A stretch of DNA of 64,000 nucleotides, from positions 62,001 through 126,000 of the forward strand of contig NZ_BLLG01000006.1 of NCBI RefSeq assembly GCF_011766325.1. Direction: 5' to 3'. The position numbers and the translations under genes are program-made. Each line of letters starts with the position of its first letter. The first letter of the stretch is position 1. Positions 17,134-25,546 of this stretch are shown in pieces. The notes under the pieces are model-generated. The model saw only the letters and a program-made list of their open reading frames with translations, was not told the DNA's origin and searched no databases. This stretch comes from Streptomyces pacificus (GTDB lineage: Bacteria > Actinomycetota > Actinomycetes > Streptomycetales > Streptomycetaceae).

Positions 17134-18779
17134 ACATGGCGACCGACAGCGGACTGTGGGACCTGCTCCTGCGGGGCGAGTCCCACGGCACGCTTCACCA
17201 CTGGGACGGCGACGGCTTCGCGCATCAGCCGTGGCACGAGGTCGTCGTACAAGCACACGGCATGGCGGCGACCCTGCGCGAGGCCGGCGTGCGGCCCGGC
17301 ACCCGGGTCGCCACCGTCCTCACCAACTCGGCGCACACCGTTCGCGGGCTGCTCGCGGTCTGGCTGGCGGGGGGAGCCGTCGCCTCGTTCCCGCTGTCGG
17401 CCCGTGGGCAGTCCCCGGAGGAGTACGGCAACCAGCTGACCGTACTCAGCGAGCGCCTCGACCCGACCGTACTGCTCGTCGACGAGAGCCTGAAGCGCCT
17501 GGTCCCGGCCGGGCTCGCCGCCCGGCTGCCGATGCTCACGTGGACATCGTTGTACGGCGGAGGACGTATCGATCCGTCGCCGCCCGGTGACGAGGACACC
17601 GTGTTCATCCAGTATTCGTCCGGCAGCACGAGCCTGCCCAAGGGCTGCGAGCTGAGCGTCCGCGCCGTCGGCACCCATCTGCACATGCTGCGGGAGCTGT
17701 CGGACGGCCAGCCGGGGCAGGAGACCATCGCTTCCTGGCTGCCGCTCTCGCACGACATGGGCGTCTTCGGCACGATGCTGCACGCCTGGGCGTTCGATCA
17801 CGACTTCGTCCTGTCGTCGCCCGAGCGCTTCGGCATGGCGCCGCGTACCTGGTTCCGGGACATGTCCGAGTTCGGCGCGACGATGACGGCCGGCACGAAC
17901 ACCGCCCTGCACCTGGCGACCCGGGCGCAGGGCCGAACGGCCCTGCCCAAGCCGCTGCGGCTGAAGGCGTTCGTGATGGGTGCCGAGCGGGTCGACTGGG
18001 ACACCTTGAACGCCGCCGTGGAGACGTTCCGCCCCTCCGGCCTGGTCCCGGAGGCGTTCATGCCCGCGTACGGCATGGCCGAGGCGACGCTCGCCATCTC
18101 CAGCACGCCGCTGGGCGAGCGGCCATCGGCGCGTCACTTCGACGGCGCGGCCCTGCTCGACAACCGGATCGTGGAGGTCTCCGAGGACACGCCGGGCGCC
18201 ACCCGGCTCGTGTCCAATGGGCCTCCCCTGCCCGGCGTCCGGGTACAGCAGGCCAGGACCGGCCGGGTGTCGGAGCTGTTGATCTCCACCCCCAGCTTGG
18301 CCAGCCGGTACCACGGAGACCCGCGGCGCACCGCCGAGCGGTTCCGCGACGGCGCACTGCACACCGGTGACCTGGGGTTCGTCCACGACGGTGAGGTGTT
18401 CGTCGTGGGCCGCGCCGACGACCTCATCTCGGTCGGCGGACGCAATGTCCACACCGGGGACATCGAGTCGGCGGTCGAGGGCCTTGGCACGGTCCGCAAG
18501 GGCTGCTCGGCGCTCGTCGAGATGACCGGCTCGCCGGTCTCCCGGCTGGTCATGCTCCTCGAACCGGCCCGCCGCAGTGATGACTTCCACGCGATCGCCA
18601 ACCGAGCCGCCACGGTGGCCCTGGGGAAGTCGGGCATCGCCCTGTCCGAGTGCGTGTTCGTGGAGCGCGGCCATCTGCCCCGGACGCCCAGCGGCAAGAT
18701 CCAGCGGTTCCGCTGCCGGAGCCTCCTCGGCCAGGACGACTCCCCGCTGAAGACCATCGCCCGCATCCGGCTCGACTGA
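17130..18779 (+). CDS. Fatty acyl-AMP ligase
   Basis: A protein of 549 residues of the ANL superfamily: P-loop YSSGSTSLPKGCELS, YGMAEATLAISS, HTGDLGF and the end TPSGKIQRFRCR. The sequence between core motifs resembles FAALs, which activate a free fatty acid as AMP ester and pass it to an ACP instead of CoA. The ACP at 10108 would be the acceptor. The start may be GTG 17130 (4-bp overlap with the desaturase) or ATG 17136, which has GGAG upstream. Confidence 0.88.
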   Translation: MNMATDSGLWDLLLRGESHGTLHHWDGDGFAHQPWHEVVVQAHGMAATLREAGVRPGTRVATVLTNSAHTVRGLLAVWLAGGAVASFPLSARGQSPEEYGNQLTVLSERLDPTVLLVDESLKRLVPAGLAARLPMLTWTSLYGGGRIDPSPPGDEDTVFIQYSSGSTSLPKGCELSVRAVGTHLHMLRELSDGQPGQETIASWLPLSHDMGVFGTMLHAWAFDHDFVLSSPERFGMAPRTWFRDMSEFGATMTAGTNTALHLATRAQGRTALPKPLRLKAFVMGAERVDWDTLNAAVETFRPSGLVPEAFMPAYGMAEATLAISSTPLGERPSARHFDGAALLDNRIVEVSEDTPGATRLVSNGPPLPGVRVQQARTGRVSELLISTPSLASRYHGDPRRTAERFRDGALHTGDLGFVHDGEVFVVGRADDLISVGGRNVHTGDIESAVEGLGTVRKGCSALVEMTGSPVSRLVMLLEPARRSDDFHAIANRAATVALGKSGIALSECVFVERGHLPRTPSGKIQRFRCRSLLGQDDSPLKTIARIRLD

Positions 18780-18841
18780 GCCGGGCGGGCCGACCGGCCA
18801 TACGCAGGGGCACGGCTGGCTCGCGACAGAAAGGATTCATC

Positions 18842-19300
18842 ATGTCCCAGGGCCCGGCCCTGCCACCAGGCTTCTTCGCCGACACCGAGATCGCGGACGG
18901 TGAGGACCACCTGAGGCTCCACCTCAACGAGAACCCGTACCGTCCGCCCCCGGCACTGTCGACGCGGTGCACGACGAGTCGACGCGCCACCTCAACCGCT
19001 ACCCGGACGCCGACTGTCGGCAGCTCCGCGAGGCCTCGGCAGCTCCGCGAGGCCCTCGCCGCCCACTTCGACGTCACCCCGGACATGGTCGCGGTCGGCA
19101 ACGGGACCGACGAGCTGGTGCTGATGACGTCTCTTACCTTTCTCCGGGAACCCGGCGCGTCCGTCGTCACCACCGAGACGACCTTCCCCGGGTACGCGAT
19201 GTCGGCCGCGTCCGTGGGCCGCACCCCGGTCACCCTGCCGCTGGACGGTGCCGGTCTGCCCGTCGAGGAGCTCGCCGACTGGTACGCCGGCTTCGTCGTG
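18842..19300 (+). pseudogene. Truncated class I/II aminotransferase
   Basis: The first ~150 residues resemble histidinol-phosphate-type PLP aminotransferases: LRLHLNENPY, QLREALAAHFDVTP and VAVGNGTDELVLM. The PLP-binding lysine domain is missing because the frame runs into a TnpB fragment near 19290. A single C seems lost in the C-run at about 18946-18952, putting 18953-19035 out of frame. Translating that stretch one frame over gives the expected HLNRYPDADCRQLREA. A 19-bp tandem duplication (19017-19054) then restores the frame. This is the last gene of the operon, and its loss should change or abolish the final product. Confidence 0.8.
19017..19054 (+). repeat. 19-bp tandem duplication inside the aminotransferase
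   Basis: TCGGCAGCTCCGCGAGGCC occurs twice head to tail (19017-19035 and 19036-19054). Nineteen bases shift the frame by +1, which cancels an apparent upstream 1-base deletion. Confidence 0.9.
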
Positions 19301-19945
19301 GCCGCGGTGACCGAGCCGCTGCCGGAGACCGGCGCGGTCATCGGCATCGACTGGGGCGTGAAGGAGACCGCGGCCACGACCTCCGACGCCCACGACCTGC
19401 CGCACGCCCGGCATGGCAGGACGGCCGCCCGGAAGCTCGCGCACTGTCAGCGGATGATGGCCCGGCGCCGCACCCCGAAGAACCGGCCCGGCACCAAGGG
19501 CTACAAGAAGGCGCGCCGGGCGGCGGCGAAGGTGTCGAAGAAGATCACACGGCAGCGGACCGACACCGGCCGCACATGGGCCAAATCGGTTGTCCGTGAC
19601 TTCGATGCCCTGGCGGTGGAGGACTTCCGACCGAAGCTCCTCGCCAAGTCCACCATGGCCCGCAAGGCCGCCGACGCCGCCATCGGCGCCACCAAGACCG
19701 CACTGGTCGAGATGGCCCGCAAGCACGGCCGCACCGTGCACCTGGTCAACCCCGCGCACACCACGACGGACTGCGCGCACTGCGGGGCGAGAGCCAAGCA
19801 CCGCATCCCCCTCTCCGAAAGAACGTATACGTGCACCGCGTGCGGAACCGTGTCCCCACGGGACAAGAACTCCGCCCGCGTCATGCTCGTCCGGGCTGGT
19901 CTCAACCCGGCTAGTGCCGATCTCGTAAGCCCTGCCCGTCGCTGA
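19286..19945 (+). mobile_element. tnpB: 3' part of an IS200/IS605-type tnpB, fused in frame to the aminotransferase
   Basis: About 215 residues correspond to the RuvC/zinc-finger half of a TnpB nuclease: GVDWG-like GIDWGVKETA (RuvC I Asp), LAVEDFRPK (RuvC II Glu), the zinc finger CAHCGARAKH...CTACG and RDKNSARVML (RuvC III Asp). The N-terminal recognition half is absent, so it should be inactive as a guided nuclease. The frame is open from the aminotransferase start at 18842, giving a 367-residue chimera. An IS1182-like element begins 25 bases after its stop. Confidence 0.82.
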
Positions 19946-19970
19946 CGGCCAGACAGAGTGAGCGAGGAAC

Positions 19971-21782
19971 CCCCCTCGTTTACCACCCCGTTGCTGATCT
20001 CTCAAATCTCCTCTCACGCCTGGTGGGTGTGCGGGAGGGTGGAGAGAAGTCTCAGGATTGGTGGTGGTGTCCCGGTGTCGCTGGAGCCGTGGTCGGGTGG
20101 AGAAGTGCCGGAGCTGACGCGGCAGGTGGCTCGCGCGGCCTTCCCGAAGGGGTCGTTGGCCATCCGGCTGCGCGACAGTCTGGGGCAGGCCTTCGACGAC
20201 GTTCTGTTCGTGGAGGCGTTCCCGTCTGATGGGCGGCCTGCTGCTTCGCCGGGCGTGCTGGCGATGGTGTCGGTGATGCAGTGCGCCGAGAGGTTGTCCG
20301 ACCGGCAGGCCGCCGAGGCCGTGCGGGCGCCGATCGACTGGAAGTATCTGCTGGGCCTGGACCTCGACGACAGTGGCTTCGTTCACTCAATGCTGGCCCG
20401 GTTCCGGGCCCGGTTGGTCGCGCACGGTCTCGAAGAGCGTGTCCTGGACTCGGTGTTGGAGGCGGCTGCGGGCCAGGGGCTGCTGCGCCGGGGTGGGCGC
20501 CAGCGCACGGATACGACCCGGGTGGTCGCCGACGTCCGTCTGCTGAACCGGATGGAGTTCGTCGCCGAGACCCTGCGGGCCGCGCTGGAGGCGCTCGCCG
20601 CTGCCGCTCCGGACTGGCTGGAGCAGGCCCTGGCGGAACGGGAGACCGACTGGCTGGGCCGGTACGGACAGTGCGTGGACTCCTGGCACGGGCTGCCCGA
20701 CGGCCAGGACCGTGACAGCTGGCTCCGCCAGGTCGGCGAGGACGGATTCCACCTGCTTTCGGCCGCCTGGCGGCCGGGTGCCCCCGACTGGCTGCACCGT
20801 ATCCCCGCCCTTCAGACCCTGCGCCCGGCCTGGGTGCAGCAGTACCACCGCAACGAGGGCGGCGTGCGGGTGCGTGAGTGCGAGGACCTGCCGCCCGGAC
20901 ACCAGCGGCTGGCCAGCCCCTATGACACCGACGCCCGCTACGGCATCAAGAAGACCACCGGCTGGACGGGCTACTGCCTGCACCTGACCGAGACCTGCGA
21001 CGACGACGCGCCCCGGCCGATCACGGACATCGCCACCACCAGCGCTGCCGACGGGGACGACAGCCAGGCCCTGCCCGGTATCCACACCCGCCTCGCCGGG
21101 CGGGAACTGCTGCCCGGCGAGCAGCTCGTCGACAGCGGTTACGTCACGGCCGGCACTCTGGTCGCTGCCCGCCAGGAGCACGGCATCGACCTCGTCGGCC
21201 CCGCCCGCCGAATCACCGGGGGCGACGGCCGCGAACGCTTCGGCCATGACGACTTCCAGACCGATGACGCACGGCGTCAGGCGGTCTGCCCGGCCGGGCA
21301 GACCAGCATCTCCTGGGCGAACACCCGCAGCAGCCGCCGCACCCGCGTCCCCCTGGTCCAGATCCGCTTCGACGCCGCGGCCTGCCATGACTGCCCGCTG
21401 CGCTCGCGCACCACAGCAGGCAACAGCAAGTGGGGACGGGCACTCACGTTGCGCGAACCCGCCCAGCGAGCCGCGCTCCAGCAGCGCCGCCGTGAGCAGG
21501 ACACCGACGCCTGGCGGGCACGCTACCGCCCGCGGGGCGGGATCGAGGCGACGGTCTCCCAGATCGTCCACCGCACCGACGCACGCCCCAGCCGCACCGC
21601 ACCCGCCACCCACCTGGGCCACTGCCTCGCAGCCACCGCCGTCAACCTCATCCGGATCGACACCTGGCAGCAAGGCCACCGCCCCGACCGCACCCGCACC
21701 CGCACCCGCACCAACCACTTATGCCACCTCCTCGCCCGACCCTCGAAATGAGAGATCAGCAACGGGGTCGTTTACGAGGGGG
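19971..21782 (+). mobile_element. Complete IS1182-family insertion sequence
   Basis: Terminal inverted repeats of about 34 bp with 3 mismatches lie at 19971-20004 and 21749-21782, sharing CCGTTGCTGATCTCTCA at their inner part. One transposase gene fills the element, and its stop codon lies within the right repeat. I see no convincing target-site duplication at the flanks. Confidence 0.85.
20075..21751 (+). CDS. IS1182-family transposase
   Basis: About 558 residues. The N-terminal part has ARAAFPKGSLAIRLRD and LSDRQAAEAVRAPIDWKYLL, the IS1182 signature. The RNase H-like core has TDTTRVVADVR, LVDSGYVTAG and the C-terminal RPRGGIEATVSQ with its catalytic Glu, plus a Cys cluster CHDCPLRS. The GTG at 20075 fits the usual family start. 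The frame is open upstream to 19958, but that part lies in the terminal repeat. It appears intact. Confidence 0.85.
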   Translation: MSLEPWSGGEVPELTRQVARAAFPKGSLAIRLRDSLGQAFDDVLFVEAFPSDGRPAASPGVLAMVSVMQCAERLSDRQAAEAVRAPIDWKYLLGLDLDDSGFVHSMLARFRARLVAHGLEERVLDSVLEAAAGQGLLRRGGRQRTDTTRVVADVRLLNRMEFVAETLRAALEALAAAAPDWLEQALAERETDWLGRYGQCVDSWHGLPDGQDRDSWLRQVGEDGFHLLSAAWRPGAPDWLHRIPALQTLRPAWVQQYHRNEGGVRVRECEDLPPGHQRLASPYDTDARYGIKKTTGWTGYCLHLTETCDDDAPRPITDIATTSAADGDDSQALPGIHTRLAGRELLPGEQLVDSGYVTAGTLVAARQEHGIDLVGPARRITGGDGRERFGHDDFQTDDARRQAVCPAGQTSISWANTRSSRRTRVPLVQIRFDAAACHDCPLRSRTTAGNSKWGRALTLREPAQRAALQQRRREQDTDAWRARYRPRGGIEATVSQIVHRTDARPSRTAPATHLGHCLAATAVNLIRIDTWQQGHRPDRTRTRTRTNHLCHLLARPSK

Positions 21783-21783
21783 A

Positions 21784-21897
21784 GAAGTCAACGCCCGGTT
21801 CTCCGCCCAGGAGGTCCTTCCGCTGCAGACCGCCGAACGCTCCATCGCCGAACGGGAGGACACCGTCATCATGTCCCCGCCGGAGGACGCCTGGTGA
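21784..21897 (+). pseudogene. C-terminal fragment of an unrecognised gene
   Basis: Immediately after the IS1182 right end, a frame with good codon use runs about 37 residues (VNARFSAQEVLPLQTAERS...SPPEDAW) to a stop at 21895-21897. It looks like the end of a gene cut off by the insertion. It does not resemble an aminotransferase C-terminus, so it is probably not the rest of the gene at 18842. Confidence 0.45.
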
Positions 21898-21962
21898 AGC
21901 GCGCGCGGATACGATCGCGCCCTGCACGCCGGGCCCACGCTGATTCCTCAAGGAGTACCCGC

Positions 21963-22604
21963 ATGTCCCAGTCCTTCGCCACCCTGCCCCCTGCCCACCA
22001 GACCATGCTGCTGGCCCACCGCGCGATGGTGCGCGACCTGGGCCGGGTCGCCCGCACCGCCGAGCGGCTGGCGCAGTCGCCCGACACCGAACGGGTCGTC
22101 GCGCTCCGGGAGTACATCGACAAGCTGTTCCAGCTGATCGAGCACCACCACGAGGGGGAGGACGAGTTCCTCTGGCCGCGACTTCGGCAGCTGGGAGCGG
22201 ACGAGGAGGCTCTCACCCTGATGACCACCGAACACGACGAGTTGTCGAAGGTCCTGCACAGCTGGCATGACGTCAGCCGTCGGCTCGGTACGGACCCCGG
22301 CGTGGCGGCCGAGCTGGCGAAGCTGACGGAGGGGGTGCGCGATCAACTGGCGAAACACGCCGGGGACGAGGAGCGCGAGCTGTCTGGTCGGCTGGCGCCG
22401 GTGCTGGGCAAGCAGGTCTGGAAGGGGTTCGCGACGCACATGCGCAAGACGGCACCGAGCTGGACCCTGAAGTTCATGCCGGCCTGGCTGTCCTCCGTGG
22501 CCGGCGCCGGCGAGCGGGGCGGGGTGCCCGCCCCGCCGGTGGCGGCGCTGTTCAAGGGCTGGCTGGAGAAGCGGCAGCGGGCCGCGTTCGGCGAGAACTA
22601 CTGA
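21963..22604 (+). CDS. Hemerythrin HHE-domain protein
   Basis: A protein of 213 residues, nearly all helical. It has the HHE metal-binding pattern: an early His in MLLAHRAMVRDL, then IEHHHEGEDEFLWPRL, TTEHDEL and KHAGDEERE. The fold binds a di-iron or other cation centre and is used for O2, NO or redox sensing. AAGGAG lies 9 bases before the ATG. It stands alone between mobile elements and seems intact. Confidence 0.85.
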   Translation: MSQSFATLPPAHQTMLLAHRAMVRDLGRVARTAERLAQSPDTERVVALREYIDKLFQLIEHHHEGEDEFLWPRLRQLGADEEALTLMTTEHDELSKVLHSWHDVSRRLGTDPGVAAELAKLTEGVRDQLAKHAGDEERELSGRLAPVLGKQVWKGFATHMRKTAPSWTLKFMPAWLSSVAGAGERGGVPAPPVAALFKGWLEKRQRAAFGENY

Positions 22605-22695
22605 GCGGACCCCAGTGAGGGCATCACCGCTTCCCGTCCGTCTTGGCCATCCCCTCGTAGCGTGGAGTTCATGACTGCAGGGGAAGTTGGGATTC

Positions 22696-23050
22696 ATGGG
22701 GTCCAAGAAGAAGCCGCCGTACGACGCCGAGTTCCGTGAAGGTGCGGTGCGCATCGTGGTCGAGACCGGGAGGCCGGCCGGGGAGGTCGCCGAGGAGGTC
22801 GCCGAGGAGCTCGGCATCACCCCGGGCACGCTGCACAGCTGGGTGTCGCGGTGGCGGTGGCGGTCGGGTGCGGGAGGCCGAGCGGGCCGAGCTGGAGCGG
22901 CTGCGCTGGGAGATCGGGGAGCAGAACAAGCGGATCCGGAGCTGGAGATGGAGCGTGATGTCTTCAAGCGATGCATGGGTGCGCCACGAAGTTCTTTGTG
23001 ACCGAGTGGAGGTGAGATACCGCCACCGTCGGGCCGTCGCAGCGGTCCGA
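22696..23050 (+). pseudogene. Degenerate IS3-family orfA
   Basis: The start KKKPPYDAEFREGAVRIVVE is the HTH part of an IS3-type OrfA, with LGITPGTLHSWVSRWR. A 12-base in-frame duplication repeats EEVA. The leucine-zipper part (AERAELERLRWEIGEQNKRI) is one frame over, and ELEMERDVFKRCM is back in the first frame, so there are at least two frameshifts. No OrfB integrase follows. Confidence 0.75.
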
Positions 23051-23177
23051 TAGAAGCTGGGGGCAGCCTGATCCGGGGGACGCCGGGGAGGGTGGGAAGC
23101 AGCCCCGACAACGACGGGACGCGTCGGTACTGCCAGACGGCGCGATTCCGGCAAGAGAAGGCCAGAAGGTGTACGTG

Positions 23178-24664
23178 GCTCGACTTTCGCCGTTCTGACC
23201 GACCGTCATCCCAGGTCTGTGCGGGCTGCGGCCCATGCCTCCTGGACGGCGCGGATTTCGGTATCGGTGGGCTGACCGGCGTCGATGGGCATAAATCGGG
23301 CTGCGATGGTCGTCCGGCGGAGCTTGGCGGTCATGTCGGAGAACGCCGGGTGGGTCTTGGTGGTGTACCACGGGGCCCGTGCCCGGTGCTCGGCCGCGTC
23401 CTGGGGGTGGTGGCCGTGCAGCGTGTACCAGATGACGGTGATGGTGTAGCAGTACAGGCCGAAGGGCACGGTGCGCTCGACGGCGCGTCGGGTGCGGCTG
23501 CGCGCCTGGCCGACCCCGAGCACCTGACGCGCCTCGGCGAAGGTCACCTCGATGGACCACCGCCACGCGTACCGGATCACCAGGTCGGCGGCCTCGGTGG
23601 TCAGCTCGGTGCTGACCAGGGCCAGGTCGTAGCCGGTGTCGGTGGCGTCCTCACGCAGCAGGACCACCTTCACGGTGCGGGTGTGCAGCGACCCGTACCA
23701 CAGGCAGGTGGTCTCGGCGGTGAACACAGTCTCGGTACGGCTGTAGCGGGTCACGGCCTGCGCGGTGAACGTCAGGGCGGCGGCCAGCTCGGCCGGGGTG
23801 CCGAGCCTGTCGCCCTTCAGGCGGGGCCGTCCGCGCCGTCCGGTGGGAGGCGGAGCGAGGTCGTAGAGGACGGCGTTCGCCGGCAGCCGGGTGGTGAAGG
23901 TGACCGATGGGGGCAGGTCACGCAGTGCCTTGCCGTGGTAGGCGGCATCCGCGACCACGTCGATGCGCCGGCCGAAGTGGCAGGCGGCCAGGAACCGGAT
24001 CATGGATGCGGCCAGTTCGACCTTGGTCCGCTCGCCTTTGGGGCGGTGCAGCCGGGCGGCCACCGGCAGGCACACCGGACGGGCCAGGAACGGCAGGTCC
24101 ACGACCAGGCCGAGGACGACGAAGCAGGTGCCGTAGCCGATCCCGTCCCGGCCCGCGGCGGAGCCGTCGTGCTGCCGGGCGGCGCCGAAGACCTTCTTCC
24201 CGCACCGTTTGAACAGCGTGTCGTCCACCACCACCGTCAGCGGACTGCCGTCGGGCACCAGTGAGCGCACCACCAGGTGGGACAGCGACGCACCCAGCGT
24301 CTGCGGGTCCCAGCTCGCGCGGGCGAAGAAGGAGTGCGCCCGGTCATGAGACCAGCAACGCGTCAAGTTCGCGCCCAGCAGCATCCCGGTGACCGTGCCC
24401 CGGCCGGTGTTCGCGACCAGCCCCGTGACCAGCGCGGCGAACGTGGAGAACGTCGGCGAGGTGAAACAGCCGCGCAAAACGCCCAACACAGCGAGCAGAG
24501 AGACGGGTACGGTCGCATCCGGAAGCATCGGCGGGTCCCTCACAGCAGGCGGCACAAGCACCGCCGATGCTTCCTTCGCGTCTGCCTCCCGGCCGCGCCG
24601 ATGGCCACACGTCACCCGCGCGAGGAACGAAGCTGACGCTTAGTCAGAACGTCGAAAGTCGAGC
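23178..24664 (-). mobile_element. Complete IS701-like insertion sequence
   Basis: Inverted repeats lie at 23179-23199 and 24643-24663. They match at 20 of 21 positions, beginning CTCGACTTTCGCCGTTCTG, and extend one further base pair outward. A single transposase gene lies between them on the minus strand. The right end is repeated at window bases 1-60 in the same orientation. No target duplication is visible. Confidence 0.88.
23206..24528 (-). CDS. IS701-family (DDE) transposase
   Basis: A protein of 440 residues. Catalytic-core features are VVVDDTLFKRCGKKVFGAA (first Asp), VVADAAYHGKAL (second Asp) and the C-terminal YAWRWSIEVTFAEARQVLG (Glu). The typical start MLPDATVPVSLLAVLGVLRG has GAGGGAC about 8 bases upstream, so I prefer ATG 24528 to the longer GTG at 24615. 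The gene looks intact. Confidence 0.87.
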   Translation of the reverse strand: MLPDATVPVSLLAVLGVLRGCFTSPTFSTFAALVTGLVANTGRGTVTGMLLGANLTRCWSHDRAHSFFARASWDPQTLGASLSHLVVRSLVPDGSPLTVVVDDTLFKRCGKKVFGAARQHDGSAAGRDGIGYGTCFVVLGLVVDLPFLARPVCLPVAARLHRPKGERTKVELAASMIRFLAACHFGRRIDVVADAAYHGKALRDLPPSVTFTTRLPANAVLYDLAPPPTGRRGRPRLKGDRLGTPAELAAALTFTAQAVTRYSRTETVFTAETTCLWYGSLHTRTVKVVLLREDATDTGYDLALVSTELTTEAADLVIRYAWRWSIEVTFAEARQVLGVGQARSRTRRAVERTVPFGLYCYTITVIWYTLHGHHPQDAAEHRARAPWYTTKTHPAFSDMTAKLRRTTIAARFMPIDAGQPTDTEIRAVQEAWAAARTDLG

Positions 24665-24682
24665 TGCCCCTAACTTCGGGGC

Positions 24683-25130
24683 ATGACGCGACGACTTTCT
24701 TCCCATCTTCCCTCGCAGGAAACCGAGTTAGGTACGGCAGCGCCCTTCGTTCCACGGCTCGGCGACCTCGCCACGGACAGCGCTCGTGATGGCCGTGTCG
24801 GGGTCGTGGTCGCTCCCCCTGGTGAGGGCTCCGCTACGACGTACCACCTGCGCCCGCCCGGGGGCGGGGCCCCGTGGTCCGCACCCGCCGACGGGCGGGC
24901 GCTCGGGCCCGTGCCGGTGAAGGCCACCCACGCCACACTCTTGGCCGGACGGGACGCGATCTACGACCGGCGCGCCCGGCAGGGATCGGTTCCCATCGAG
25001 TTCCGTTTCGATGACGGCTCGACCCTCGATGGCGCGCTCATCCTCACCTCGGTGGAACTGGAGCGGCTGCACGTGCAGACCCAGCCGCCTCATCGACGCG
25101 CACGATCGTGCCCTCGGCGGCACCCCATGA
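24683..25130 (+). pseudogene. Hypothetical protein gene with apparent 1-base frameshift
   Basis: The frame from ATG 24683 gives a globular-looking start (LGDLATDSARDGRVGVVVAP, YHLRPPGGGAPW) and continues to SVELERLHVQTQ near 25083. Dropping one C at about 25084-25086 makes the frame continue RLIDAHDRALGGTP and stop at 25130. That stop overlaps the next ATG in ATGA fashion, so the shifted reading is probably original. A small protein of this kind is common in actinomycetes; its function is unknown. It begins 18 bases after the IS end and has no visible RBS. Confidence 0.5.
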
Positions 25131-25336
25131 CCGGGGCTCGACGACGCCACGCCCGAAAAGCCCCGCCGCTCTCCTTACGCCCCGAAGGCGGGGGCATCGC
25201 GCTCGCGGTTCTGGCTGTCGCCGGGCTGGTGGGCCCGGCCTGGGCGCTTCGTGAGCAGGCCGCCCCGCTCCTCAACGGCCCCAGTCACCCGCCCTCCGCC
25301 GTCGCACCGGACGCGAGCCTGTCCTCCGACCACTGA
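25127..25336 (+). CDS. Small single-TM hypothetical protein
   Basis: A protein of 69 residues: a basic N-terminus (RRRHARKAP), one hydrophobic helix (GIALAVLAVAGLVGPAWAL) and a Pro/Ser-rich tail. It starts at the ATGA overlap with the preceding frameshifted gene. Function unknown. Confidence 0.45.
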   Translation: MTGARRRHARKAPPLSLRPEGGGIALAVLAVAGLVGPAWALREQAAPLLNGPSHPPSAVAPDASLSSDH

Positions 25337-25470
25337 CTCCGCTCCGGCGACAAGGCCGGCTCCTGCGTTCTCGGCGACCGGAGCCTTCCATGCACCCGCG
25401 GAACATCCAGGCAGCCTTCAGCGCACGTTCCAGCAGGCCAGGCAGCACACGCGTGCCCAAGCGCCGTTGA

Positions 25471-25514
25471 TTCCCCAGCCCAGAGCGCGAGTTCGATTCT
25501 CGTCACCCGTTCCA
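25471..25514 (+). other. 3' end of a tRNA-Gly gene, putative att site of an integrated island
   Basis: AGAGCGCGAGTTCGATTC followed by TCGTCACCCGTTCCA is the T-arm, acceptor strand and CCA of actinomycete tRNA-Gly with anticodon CCC. T-stem GCGAG/CTCGT pairs. Weaker similarity extends back to the anticodon loop (TTCCCC). The D-arm and 5' acceptor strand are absent, so this is not a functional tRNA gene. Such 3' tRNA pieces mark the ends of integrative elements. The native terminator follows directly, so the island should lie to the left, with the intact tRNA at its far end. Confidence 0.7.
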
Positions 25515-25520
25515 CGGCTG

Positions 25521-25546
25521 AGGCCCAGGTCATCGACCTGGGCCTT
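25521..25546. terminator. Terminator hairpin after the tRNA fragment
   Basis: AGGCCCAGGT / ACCTGGGCCT form a 10-bp stem with loop CATCG, followed by TTGCTTGTTG. It is probably the original terminator of the tRNA-Gly gene. Confidence 0.75.

Noticed and set aside
19286..19945. Active TnpB RNA-guided nuclease
   Set aside because: The N-terminal half is missing and the 3' end is cut by another IS, so activity is very unlikely although RuvC residues remain.
23178..24664. Composite transposon carrying the cluster
   Set aside because: Two IS701-like ends flank the cluster in direct orientation, but no target duplication is visible and only the end of one copy is in view. The tRNA att site explains mobility better.
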